Below, piece after piece: positions 1 through 6,177 of a stretch of 7,324 nucleotides of DNA; within the stretch, counting starts at the first letter, position 1, and every line of letters starts with the position of its first letter. The notes below the pieces were generated by a model. The model was not told the DNA's origin. It saw only the letters and a program-made list of their open reading frames with translations, and made no database searches. Made by a program: the position numbers and the translations under genes. The DNA comes from an uncultured Pseudomonadota bacterium (GTDB taxonomy: Bacteria; Pseudomonadota; Alphaproteobacteria; RUG11792), in assembly GCA_902796745.1 (NCBI GenBank), contig CADBQC010000104.1, positions 1 through 7,324 of the forward strand, read 5' to 3'.

Positions 1-1
1 G

Positions 2-748
2 ATAGATTGGCGCGGTCTGGGGGTTGATATTGTTTTCGAATGCTCTGGCAGATTTACCAAAAAAGTTGATGCAGAGAAACACATTAAAGCAGGCGCAAAA
101 CGAGTTATCGTATCAGCTCCATCTGAAGGTGCAGATGCGACAGTTGTTTATGGCATAAATCACAAGAGCATCAAGGAAAGCGATTTGGTGATTTCAAATG
201 GTTCTTGCACAACAAATTGCCTAGCTCCGGTTGCTTATATTTTGGATAAGGAATTTGGTATCGAATGTGGCTTTATGACAACGATACACTCCTATACAGG
301 TGATCAAAGATTAATAGATACTGTGCACAAAGATTTGAGACGAGCTCGAGCGGCGACGCTTTCGATGATACCAAGCACAACTGGCGCAGCAAGAGCGGTT
401 GGACTAGTTTTGCCACAACTGAAAGGGAAACTGGACGGCACGGCAGTAAGAGTACCAACACCGAATGTTTCACTGGTTGATTTGAAGTGCAATCTGGTGA
501 AACCGGCGAGTGCAGAAAAGATAAATCAACTTATGAAGCAGGCATCTGATGGAGAGCTGAAAGGCATCTTGGGATATAATGACGAGCCACTGGTTTCATC
601 AGACTTTAATCACTCCAAGCTGAGTTCGATATTTGATGCAACCGGTACAACCGTCATCAACGAAAAATTCTGCCGTATTGTATCCTGGTACGACAACGAA
701 TTCGGCTTTTCAAACCGAATGCTGGATTTAGCTTCATATTTAGCTTAA
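2..748 (+). CDS. gap: Glyceraldehyde-3-phosphate dehydrogenase, 3' part (5' end outside window)
   Basis: This enzyme of glycolysis and gluconeogenesis oxidises and phosphorylates glyceraldehyde-3-phosphate to 1,3-bisphosphoglycerate with NAD(P), in the cytosol. The frame is open from base 2 and gives 248 residues. The family is about 335 residues long, so roughly the first 85-90 (most of the Rossmann NAD-binding fold) lie upstream of the window. Visible landmarks are the 'ECSGRF' stretch (residues 13-18 of the fragment), the active-site motif SNGSCTTNCLAP with the nucleophilic Cys at 69, the catalytic His at 96 in TTIHSYTGDQ, the phosphate-binding segment STTGAARAVG, the motif RVPTPNVSLVDL, and the C-terminal SWYDNEFGFSNRM signature. 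All key residues are present and the gene looks intact apart from the window edge. The sequence resembles alphaproteobacterial Gap. Cofactor preference cannot be read because the N-terminal fold is missing. The stop is 14 bases before the acetyltransferase ATG with no terminator between, so the two are probably co-transcribed. Confidence 0.96.
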   Translation: MDWRGLGVDIVFECSGRFTKKVDAEKHIKAGAKRVIVSAPSEGADATVVYGINHKSIKESDLVISNGSCTTNCLAPVAYILDKEFGIECGFMTTIHSYTGDQRLIDTVHKDLRRARAATLSMIPSTTGAARAVGLVLPQLKGKLDGTAVRVPTPNVSLVDLKCNLVKPASAEKINQLMKQASDGELKGILGYNDEPLVSSDFNHSKLSSIFDATGTTVINEKFCRIVSWYDNEFGFSNRMLDLASYLA

Positions 749-762
749 ACACATAGCGCTGT

Positions 763-1422
763 ATGAAAAGCAGGAAACTTCCAGACCCCAGTGCGGTGCA
801 TCCTATCCCAGGCTATGAGAACGAAATATATGTAAAGCCTACGGTTAAGAACCCCAACATTATTGTTGGGGATTTCACCTACATTGCAGATTCGGAATTT
901 GAAACTCATGTAACTAATTTTTATCCCTGGAGCAGGGACAAGCTTGTTATCGGAAAGTTCTGTCAAATTGGAACTGGAGTTGAATTTGTCATGAATGATG
1001 CCAATCATCAGATGAATGCTGTCACAACATTTCCGTTTTATACCCTTGAGGGATGGGATATGGAACCACCAAAAGCGTCAGATATGCCATATAAGGGTGA
1101 TACGGTTATTGGAAATGATGTTTGGATTGGTCAAAACGCGACTATACTCCCTGGTGTAACCATAGGAGATGGCGCGATTATAGGTGCAAGTAGCGTTGTT
1201 GGCAGTAATATTTCCCCCTATACGATTGCTGTTGGCAATCCTGCCAAGATTATCAAGAAGCGATTCGATGATGAATTAATTGGATTATTGCTTAAATTCA
1301 AATGGTGGGATAAGAGCATCGAAGAAATAAACGCCTTAATTCCTCTTTTGACGTGCAGTGATTTGGATAAGGTGAAGAAGGGAATAAAGCAAAAGATAGA
1401 CATGACAGGCTCTATAGCGTGA
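763..1422 (+). CDS. CatB/Vat-family (xenobiotic acyltransferase) hexapeptide-repeat O-acetyltransferase
   Basis: This is a 219-residue left-handed beta-helix acetyltransferase of the XAT group, which transfers acetyl from acetyl-CoA to a hydroxyl on a small acceptor. Characterised relatives act on chloramphenicol (CatB) or streptogramin A (Vat). Family marks are the N-terminal [15 protein letters not shown] (26-40), [11 protein letters not shown] (60-70), the catalytic His at 82 in NDANHQM, the [10 protein letters not shown] loop (89-98), hexapeptide repeats [20 protein letters not shown] (112-131) and [15 protein letters not shown] (132-146), and the [11 protein letters not shown]oA-side segment (158-168). 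The length is normal for the family (about 210-220) and no key residue is missing. An in-frame TAG at 754-756 means the ATG at 763 is the first possible ATG. No Shine-Dalgarno is visible, so translation may depend on ribosomes finishing gap 14 bases upstream. The family assignment is firm. The natural acceptor is unknown, and the chromosomal setting gives no reason to call it a resistance gene. Confidence 0.9.
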   Translation: MKSRKLPDPSAVHPIPGYENEIYVKPTVKNPNIIVGDFTYIADSEFETHVTNFYPWSRDKLVIGKFCQIGTGVEFVMNDANHQMNAVTTFPFYTLEGWDMEPPKASDMPYKGDTVIGNDVWIGQNATILPGVTIGDGAIIGASSVVGSNISPYTIAVGNPAKIIKKRFDDELIGLLLKFKWWDKSIEEINALIPLLTCSDLDKVKKGIKQKIDMTGSIA

Positions 1423-1459
1423 TATGATTAAACAAATAGAAATTTTATGTAGTGTGTCC

Positions 1460-2545
1460 ATGTCATTTATAAAAGCAACGATAGATTTAGGAGCTATCAA
1501 GCAAAACTATAGAACCATTGCCAATTTTGTTGGTAACTCTACCATTACTTCAGCTGTAGTCAAAGACAATGCGTATGGGATGGGAGCTACTGAAGTTTCA
1601 ATGGCGTTATACGATGCCGGATGTCGCGATTTCTGGGTAGCCTATTTAGCCGAAGCTTTGACAATACGAAAAGTTTTGCCGAGTGACGCCAAGATATATT
1701 ATCTGCAGGGATTTCTGGGCAACGATATACCGCTTGTTAAGGAGCATAATATCATCCCTGTAATAAATTCGTTGAATGAATTCAATGCTATAAAAAACAA
1801 CAATCTGGAATTTGTGTTATTTGTTGATACAGGCTTCTCTCGGCTGGGGTTGCGTATGGACGAAATTGATACGATACTACCACAATTGCAAAACGAGCAT
1901 ATACCGTATGTAATTTCGCATCTGGCTTGTTCAGATGACAGAACTCATCCAATGAATTTAGCGCAGAAAACAGCATTTGATAATATTTTGGAAAAAATCA
2001 GAACGCAAATTGATGTAAAGGCGAGTTTGTCAGCAACTGGAGGAGCTCTTTTGGGGCATGAGTATGCCTATGATCTTGTTAGAATTGGCTCGTTTTTGCA
2101 TGATATACAAATAAATTCTCCTTTGCAGGCAGAGAATGTTCTAACTCTGGAAACGCGTGTGTTGCAAAGATATTCTTTGCCTGCTGGAAATACAGTTGGG
2201 TACAGCGCAACATATACAGCTCCGCATGATATAAAACTTGCAGTTATTTCAATCGGACACGGTGATGGCTTACGACGAAATCTAGGAAATAATGGATTTA
2301 TATATTTTTATGGCGCTGAAAAAATATACAAAGCGCCCATAATTGGCAACATCTCTATGGATTTAACGACTTGTGATGTTACTAGCATTCCTGATGAATT
2401 AACCGCTCCAGGGGCAATTGCAACAATATTATCAAAAGATTATCGAGTTAAAGATATGGCAAAAGATGCTGACCTATTGTCATACGAAGTGTTGATTGGT
2501 TTACAATTCAAACCTGATAGATGTACAGTCATATATAAGGAATAG
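1460..2545 (+). CDS. alr: Alanine racemase (PLP-dependent), divergent
   Basis: The enzyme interconverts L- and D-alanine with pyridoxal phosphate and supplies D-Ala for peptidoglycan. From the ATG at 1460 it has 361 residues, the usual family size. Landmarks are ATIDLGAIKQNY near the N-terminus, the PLP-lysine motif AVVKDNAYGMG (Lys 35; family AVVKANAYGHG), DTGFSRLGL, ISHLACSDD, VRIGSFLHD (family vRPGialYG), the catalytic-base region VGYSATYTA (Tyr 248), GHGDGLRR (family GYADGYpR) and ISMDLTTCDV. Fold and catalytic pair are present, but several cofactor-site and entryway positions differ from the consensus, so a broader or altered amino-acid specificity is possible. Start choice: an ATG at 1424, one base after the acetyltransferase stop, adds 12 residues that do not resemble the family. 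The 1460 start places the lysine where E. coli and Bacillus enzymes have it (about 34-39). Neither start has a clear Shine-Dalgarno. It is probably co-transcribed with the upstream acetyltransferase. Confidence 0.9.
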   Translation: MSFIKATIDLGAIKQNYRTIANFVGNSTITSAVVKDNAYGMGATEVSMALYDAGCRDFWVAYLAEALTIRKVLPSDAKIYYLQGFLGNDIPLVKEHNIIPVINSLNEFNAIKNNNLEFVLFVDTGFSRLGLRMDEIDTILPQLQNEHIPYVISHLACSDDRTHPMNLAQKTAFDNILEKIRTQIDVKASLSATGGALLGHEYAYDLVRIGSFLHDIQINSPLQAENVLTLETRVLQRYSLPAGNTVGYSATYTAPHDIKLAVISIGHGDGLRRNLGNNGFIYFYGAEKIYKAPIIGNISMDLTTCDVTSIPDELTAPGAIATILSKDYRVKDMAKDADLLSYEVLIGLQFKPDRCTVIYKE

Positions 2546-2563
2546 TTTTCCACTAAATAGCAA

Positions 2564-2594
2564 TTGGACTTCATATTCTGAATTAAATTATGCT
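2564..2594 (+). promoter_or_regulatory. Possible promoter for rpsA
   Basis: A TTGGAC box (2564-2569) and a TATGCT box (2589-2594) resemble sigma-70 -35 and -10 elements, but the 19-base spacer is longer than ideal. TACACT at 2594-2599 is an alternative -10 with a poorer upstream box. The position fits: it follows the alr stop and lies about 70 bases before the rpsA start. This is called from motif similarity only. Confidence 0.35.
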
Positions 2595-2595
2595 A

Positions 2596-2609
2596 CACTG
2601 TTCGCAGTG
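2596..2609 (+). other. Small hairpin with TTCG loop in the alr-rpsA gap
   Basis: CACTG and CAGTG form a perfect 5-bp stem around a TTCG loop. A T6 run (2617-2622) begins 7 bases after the stem. It could be a weak terminator for the alr transcript, although the T run is too far from the stem for a good one. It could instead be the first hairpin of the rpsA leader. The closing pair is G-C rather than the C-G of the extra-stable cUUCGg loop. Confidence 0.45.
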
Positions 2610-2624
2610 GTTTGGCTTTTTTAC

Positions 2625-2643
2625 GCAGAAAATGTTTTTCTGC
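2625..2643 (+). promoter_or_regulatory. rpsA leader hairpin just upstream of the ribosome-binding site
   Basis: GCAGAAAA (2625-2632) and TTTTCTGC (2636-2643) form a perfect 8-bp stem with a 3-base loop, 11 bases before the AGGTGA Shine-Dalgarno. E. coli rpsA has a leader of consecutive hairpins through which S1 represses its own translation. A similar role here is inferred from position only; the stem sequence is not conserved as far as can be judged. Confidence 0.5.
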
Positions 2644-2654
2644 TCAAAAATTTT

Positions 2655-2660
2655 AGGTGA
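2655..2660 (+). promoter_or_regulatory. Ribosome-binding site of rpsA (decides start)
   Basis: AGGTGA matches the 3' end of 16S rRNA and its AGG ends 5 bases before the ATG at 2663. This supports the ATG at 2663 over the in-frame GTG at 2657, which lies inside the site itself and would have no Shine-Dalgarno of its own. Confidence 0.75.
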
Positions 2661-2662
2661 AT

Positions 2663-4351
2663 ATGAAAGATAATGAAAAAATCAGTTTTGCTGAAATGTT
2701 GGAGAAATCCCTCGCTGGCAAGGGATCGTTAGAAGGTAAAGTAGTTCTCGGAACAGTGGTGGGGATCAAAAATGACAAAGCTATTATTGATGTTGGATTG
2801 AAATCGGAAGGCAGACTGTTTTTGGATGACATAAAAGCCCTGAAAGGGACTGATACAGTTTCCATTGGAGATACCTTGGATGTTTATGTTGATAAATACG
2901 AAGACAAAAGTGGTGAGCCAATTCTAAGCATTGAAAAGGCGAAGAAAGAAGCGGTATGGAATGCTTTAGAAAAGAAACTTGAAACAGGTGAGTCAGTAGA
3001 AGGAATTATTACTGGCAAGACAAAAGGTGGATTTGCAGTCGACATCAAAGGAACTATGGCATTTTTGCCGGGTAGCCAAGTTGATCTGCGATTAGTAAAA
3101 GATATCACCCCGCTTTTGAACATACCTCAACCATTTAAGCTTATAAAAATGGATAAGGTCAGGAACAACATCGTTGTTTCTAGAAGAGCTGTCTTAGAAG
3201 CGGAGAGAAACGAAATTCGCAATGATGTCATTTCGAAGCTGCAGGAGGGAGCTGTTCTTGATGGTGTTGTCAAGAACTTGATGGAATATGGCGCATTCGT
3301 GGATATTGGTGGAATTGATGGGTTGCTACACGTAACCGACATGTCCTGGAAGCGCGTATCAAATCCTTCGGAAATAGTCAGTGTTGGGGATAATATAAAG
3401 GTACAAGTGCTGAAATTTAACAAAGATACAGGGCGTATTTCGCTTGGTATGAAGCAACTCATGGATTCGCCATGGGAGAACATCGAGCAGAGATACAAAG
3501 TTGGAGAAAAGTACAAAGGTAAAGTATCAAATATCACTGATTATGGTGCATTTATAGCGCTTGAAGAATACATTGAAGGATTAGCTTATATAACTGAGTT
3601 AAGCTGGTTCAAAAATACACAGCCAAGTAAGATTTTGACGCTTGGGCAAGAGGTAGAAGCTATGGTGCTCGAAATAAATCCGGAGAAGCGAAAAATCGCT
3701 TTAGGATTGAAGCAGTGTCAGCCTAATCCATGGAAGGAATTTGCTGAAAATCATCCTGTAGGCACAAAACTTGAAGGCGTTGTTAAAAACATCACTGAAT
3801 TTGGTGTTTTTGTCGGCGTAACGGATACACTGGACGGAATGGTGCATGTCTCTGATGTTTCTTGGAACGATGGCTCGAATAAAGATAAATCAAAGATGTT
3901 CGAAAAAGGACAAAAAATCGAGGTTGTCGTGCTAGCCGTTGATCCCGTAAAAGAAAGAATAAGCCTTGGTATAAAGCAATTAGAAAATGATCCATATGCA
4001 GATGCGACAAACGCTACAAAGAAAGGCGATGTAGTCGTTGTAGAAGTAAAAGAAATACGTTCAAATGGCGTCGATGTTATCCTCGAAAACGGACTAAATG
4101 GATTTATCAAATCTGCAGATATTTCCAGTGATAAGGCAAGACGCAAACCGGATACCTTAGCTGTCGGCGAAAAATTAGAAGCGATTGTATTGGGAGTAGC
4201 TAAGGGGTCTAGAACAGTTAATCTATCAGTAAAAGCTTTAGAAATCAAGAAAGAAAAGGAAGCTTTAGAAAAATACGGTTCGACTGAAAGCGGAGCTAGC
4301 TTGGGAGATATATTGGGCGTAGCTCTAGAGAAGAAAAAAGAAGATAAATAA
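2663..4351 (+). CDS. rpsA: 30S ribosomal protein S1
   Basis: This protein of the small ribosomal subunit binds mRNA and helps unfold and position leaders at initiation. The 562 residues hold six S1 RNA-binding (OB-fold) repeats at roughly 22-92, 110-174, 196-266, 281-351, 367-440 and 455-527. The first two are diverged and bind the ribosome in known S1 proteins. Repeats 3-5 are canonical, with G-x-V-x-x-(I/L)-x-x-(Y/F)-G-(A/V)-F and endings such as RISLGMKQL, KIALGLKQ and RISLGIKQL. A charged tail follows with SLGDILG near the end, typical of alphaproteobacterial S1, which is about this length. The ATG at 2663 is chosen because of the AGGTGA site. In many proteobacteria cmk precedes rpsA; here alr does, so the common cmk-rpsA pair is broken. 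The gene appears to be its own transcription unit, with a structured leader in front and a strong terminator 11 bases after the stop. Confidence 0.97.
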   Translation: MKDNEKISFAEMLEKSLAGKGSLEGKVVLGTVVGIKNDKAIIDVGLKSEGRLFLDDIKALKGTDTVSIGDTLDVYVDKYEDKSGEPILSIEKAKKEAVWNALEKKLETGESVEGIITGKTKGGFAVDIKGTMAFLPGSQVDLRLVKDITPLLNIPQPFKLIKMDKVRNNIVVSRRAVLEAERNEIRNDVISKLQEGAVLDGVVKNLMEYGAFVDIGGIDGLLHVTDMSWKRVSNPSEIVSVGDNIKVQVLKFNKDTGRISLGMKQLMDSPWENIEQRYKVGEKYKGKVSNITDYGAFIALEEYIEGLAYITELSWFKNTQPSKILTLGQEVEAMVLEINPEKRKIALGLKQCQPNPWKEFAENHPVGTKLEGVVKNITEFGVFVGVTDTLDGMVHVSDVSWNDGSNKDKSKMFEKGQKIEVVVLAVDPVKERISLGIKQLENDPYADATNATKKGDVVVVEVKEIRSNGVDVILENGLNGFIKSADISSDKARRKPDTLAVGEKLEAIVLGVAKGSRTVNLSVKALEIKKEKEALEKYGSTESGASLGDILGVALEKKKEDK

Positions 4352-4361
4352 CAAGACTAGT

Positions 4362-4396
4362 AGAGGCTAGATGTCCTAATACATCTAGCCTCTTTT
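4362..4396 (+). terminator. Intrinsic terminator of rpsA
   Basis: GAGGCTAGATGT (4363-4374) and ACATCTAGCCTC (4381-4392) make a perfect 12-bp stem with loop CCTAAT. TTTT (4393-4396) follows, and an A-T pair extends the stem into it. The T run is short, so some read-through is plausible. It ends only 15 bases before the next gene's ATG and almost touches that gene's ribosome-binding site. Confidence 0.85.
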
Positions 4397-4411
4397 GCAA
4401 AGGGACAAGCA

Positions 4412-4687
4412 ATGAACATCTTGGATATAATCAAAGAGTTTTTTGGGTATGTGGCACTCATAACTACAATAGTTGGTTTGCTACCCCAAGTCTACAAAAC
4501 ATATAAGACAAAATCGGCGAAAGATATATCAACAATAATGATTTGGAATTGTTTGATTTGCGCGGTATCGTGGTTAATATATGGAATTTTTATAAAAGAT
4601 AAGATGGTGGCAATAAGTAATATATTAGCGTTAATAACTAGCATAATTTTACTGATACAGAAACAAAAATATGGAAAAGAACGATGA
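4412..4687 (+). CDS. SemiSWEET / PQ-loop family small membrane transporter
   Basis: This 91-residue inner-membrane protein has three predicted helices (about 8-28, 42-60 and 65-83), the size and topology of bacterial SemiSWEETs, which dimerise into one facilitator pore. Helix 1 ends in the PQ-loop signature LLPQVYKTYKTKSAKDIS (Pro-Gln at 25-26). WLIYGI (54-59) and ISNILAL (68-74, Asn 70) match positions that line the substrate pocket in the family. Characterised SemiSWEETs move sugars; related SWEET-fold PnuC/PnuT carriers move vitamins. A good Shine-Dalgarno, AAAGGGA (4399-4405), lies 6 bases before the ATG. The stop overlaps the start of the thiamine pyrophosphokinase gene (ATGA), so the two are translationally coupled. 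The gene starts right after the rpsA terminator with no room or visible motif for a promoter between. The family is clear; the substrate is not shown by the sequence. Confidence 0.88.
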   Translation: MNILDIIKEFFGYVALITTIVGLLPQVYKTYKTKSAKDISTIMIWNCLICAVSWLIYGIFIKDKMVAISNILALITSIILLIQKQKYGKER

Positions 4688-5328
4688 AGCAATTTATAAA
4701 GCAGGATAACTACAAATCAATACTCGTCCTAGATGGTTTAATTCCAACAAAAGAATTTTTCAATGAAATGCAGTTGCCTATTATATCTGCTGATGGAGCT
4801 ACGAACAAGTTGCATAAAATGGGCATTACACCACATGTAGTAATTGGGGATTTAGATAGCGTATCTCCAGACATTTTACAAATATATCATTACGAAAGAA
4901 TGGAAGATCAAAATTATTCTGATTTTCAAAAAGCACTAAAATACATGCAGAAAAATAATTTGTTTCCGGCAATTATATGTGGCATAACTGGTGGCTATAT
5001 AGACCATGAGATAAACAATATAAATATATTTATGCAAACAGATGGAAACATATTTGTAACTGACGACGTGGTAGGTTACAAGGTGCGAGAAGAGAGTAAA
5101 TATACATTCCCAGTTGGAACAAAAATTTCAATTATTGGAATTCCTGAATGCTCCATTTCAACAAAAGGACTCAAATGGGAACTGGAAAAATATACAACAA
5201 AATTCCCTGGACAAAATTCCTGCTTTAACAGAGTTATATCTGGGGAATTAACTGTAATTCCTCACTATGGTTCTGCTCTAATGCTGGTATATACAAAAGA
5301 AATAAAGGATGCAGGACTGGAAGCATAG
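4684..5328 (+). CDS. thiN: Thiamine pyrophosphokinase
   Basis: The enzyme transfers pyrophosphate from ATP to thiamine to make thiamine diphosphate, the cytosolic cofactor form. The 214 residues match the usual length. Motifs in order are LVLDGLIP (14-21), ISADGATNKLHKMGITPHVVIGDLDS (34-59, with the Asp-rich GDLDS that binds ATP/Mg at 55-59), DQNYSDFQKAL (75-85; family DQxxTDxxKAL), and GITGGYIDHEINNI (100-113; family GxxGGRxDHxLxN, with the usual Arg replaced by Tyr). The C-terminal thiamine-binding domain has TKGLKWEL and PGQNSCFNRV in place of the common SNxx segment. The ATG at 4684 overlaps the SemiSWEET stop by four bases, and GGAAAAG lies just upstream. An organism using this enzyme salvages thiamine, so the coupled transporter is a natural candidate for supplying it. 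The symbol follows the bacterial gene thiN; the assignment rests on motifs. Confidence 0.9.
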   Translation: MKQFIKQDNYKSILVLDGLIPTKEFFNEMQLPIISADGATNKLHKMGITPHVVIGDLDSVSPDILQIYHYERMEDQNYSDFQKALKYMQKNNLFPAIICGITGGYIDHEINNINIFMQTDGNIFVTDDVVGYKVREESKYTFPVGTKISIIGIPECSISTKGLKWELEKYTTKFPGQNSCFNRVISGELTVIPHYGSALMLVYTKEIKDAGLEA

Positions 5329-5330
5329 TA

Positions 5331-5372
5331 GGGCGCGATGTGGTAAGATATTGAACATACCACATCGCGCCC
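5331..5372. repeat. Perfect 15-bp GC-rich inverted repeat between thiN and bioC
   Basis: GGGCGCGATGTGGTA (5331-5345) is exactly complementary to TACCACATCGCGCCC (5358-5372) around a 12-base loop. The stem is far more GC-rich than its surroundings. On the + strand it is followed by CTAAAAAAGG, and on the - strand it is preceded rather than followed by T6, so it is not a standard intrinsic terminator in either direction. It starts two bases after the thiN stop and ends 5 bases before the bioC Shine-Dalgarno. It may be an mRNA processing or stability element, a partial attenuator, or a mobile palindromic element; the sequence does not decide. Confidence 0.85.
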
Positions 5373-5389
5373 CTAAAAAAGGATATGTT

Positions 5390-6139
5390 ATGCCATTTGA
5401 CAGCACAATTTCTGCATTGAACTACGATACGCATGCATTTGCCCAAAAACGTTCTGCAAAAGAGTTAGTGGAAATGTTGCCAAAAGAAAACATTTCATCA
5501 TTTGTTGATATAGGCGCAGGTACTGGTTTTATCGCTTTAGAAGTGCAAAAAAGATTTCCCGAGGCAAAAATAACTTTGCTTGACCGATCTGATAAAATGT
5601 TGCAAATAGCCAAATCAAAAATACCGGATGCTACAACTGTTAATTGCGATGCTGAAAATTTCGATTTTGCGCCTCAAAATTTTGACATGGCTATTGCTAA
5701 TTTATCTGTTCAATGGTTCAAAGATTTTGAGTTATTTTTGAAAAAAATTTTGAACTACGTAAAATATTTTGCATTCTCAGTGCCACTGAAGGGGAGCTTT
5801 GCCGAATACCTGGATATATTCAATGATGTTAAAATACCACACCTGCATTTTTATACTCAGGATGAAATATTACATATCGTTCGTGATAATGCAGAGATTG
5901 TCACGACAAAGCGCCTTCTGATGACTAAAACATACCCCAACGTCATAGAAGCCACTAGACACTTTAGAAATATCGGAGCTACAATGCCCATAACCACGGA
6001 AACACAATCAAAAATCTCAGCTGTTCTAAAATCACACAAAGCGCCGATAACTTTATGCTACGATTTGTTTCTATGCATGACAAGGCGAAAGCGTTTGACA
6101 CTGATACACAAAAACAAGTCGCCATCACAATCGAAATAA
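5390..6139 (+). CDS. bioC: BioC-like malonyl-ACP O-methyltransferase
   Basis: This is a class I SAM-dependent methyltransferase. BioC methylates malonyl-ACP so that fatty-acid synthesis can build the pimeloyl chain of biotin. The 249 residues show the BioC-type N-terminus with NYDTHAFAQKRSAKEL (11-26), the SAM motif VDIGAGTGFIALE (39-51), the acidic end of the second strand in ITLLDRSDKML (61-71), CDAENFDF (86-93), and the BioC marks NLSVQWFKDF (104-113; family N-L-A-x-Q-W) and RHFRNIGAT (190-198; family RHLKxxGAT). YDLFLCMTRRK (224-234) sits near the end, as in the family. The ATG at 5390 is chosen because AAAGGA (5378-5383) sits 6 bases upstream and the homology begins there. The frame is open further back to 5309 but runs through the palindrome and the thiN end. 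Other biotin genes are not in the window. It is probably co-transcribed with the transporter and kinase. A different small-molecule methyltransferase is the main alternative. Confidence 0.82.
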   Translation: MPFDSTISALNYDTHAFAQKRSAKELVEMLPKENISSFVDIGAGTGFIALEVQKRFPEAKITLLDRSDKMLQIAKSKIPDATTVNCDAENFDFAPQNFDMAIANLSVQWFKDFELFLKKILNYVKYFAFSVPLKGSFAEYLDIFNDVKIPHLHFYTQDEILHIVRDNAEIVTTKRLLMTKTYPNVIEATRHFRNIGATMPITTETQSKISAVLKSHKAPITLCYDLFLCMTRRKRLTLIHKNKSPSQSK

Positions 6140-6166
6140 AAAGGCTCTCCCGCGTAGGAAAGAGCC
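6138..6166 (-). terminator. Intrinsic terminator serving the minus-strand outer-membrane protein gene
   Basis: Read on the minus strand, GGCTCT (6166-6161) pairs with AGAGCC (6148-6143), with a possible inner GG/CC pairing. It runs straight into TTTTT (6142-6138). It lies about 12 bases after the minus-strand stop. On the + strand the stem has no T run after it, so it is unlikely to stop the bioC transcript efficiently. Transcripts of the convergent genes may overlap here. Confidence 0.75.
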
Positions 6167-6177
6167 CATGATATTGC

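Noticed and set aside
185..748. Start of gap at the GTG at 185
   Set aside because: The frame is open to base 2 and the upstream residues (ECSGRF, RVIVSAP, VVYGINH) are GAPDH sequence. The gene is cut by the window edge, not started here.
763..1422. Calling the acetyltransferase a streptogramin or chloramphenicol resistance gene
   Set aside because: Family membership is clear, but many chromosomal XAT proteins have no resistance role and there is no mobile-element context in the window.
2657..2662. GTG at 2657 as the rpsA start
   Set aside because: It lies inside the AGGTGA ribosome-binding site, which is correctly spaced for the ATG at 2663.
3127..4248. Long minus-strand open frames of 136 and 165 codons inside rpsA
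   Set aside because: They are antisense to a clear S1 gene, show no recognisable domain and have composition expected of the reverse complement of the S1 repeats.
5309..5389. N-terminal extension of the methyltransferase from ATG 5309
   Set aside because: The extension overlaps the end of thiN and translates the 15-bp palindrome; family similarity and a good Shine-Dalgarno begin at 5390.
6143..6166. Terminator of bioC on the plus strand
   Set aside because: The stem is not followed by T residues on the + strand; the T5 run lies on the minus-strand exit side, so it fits the convergent gene.
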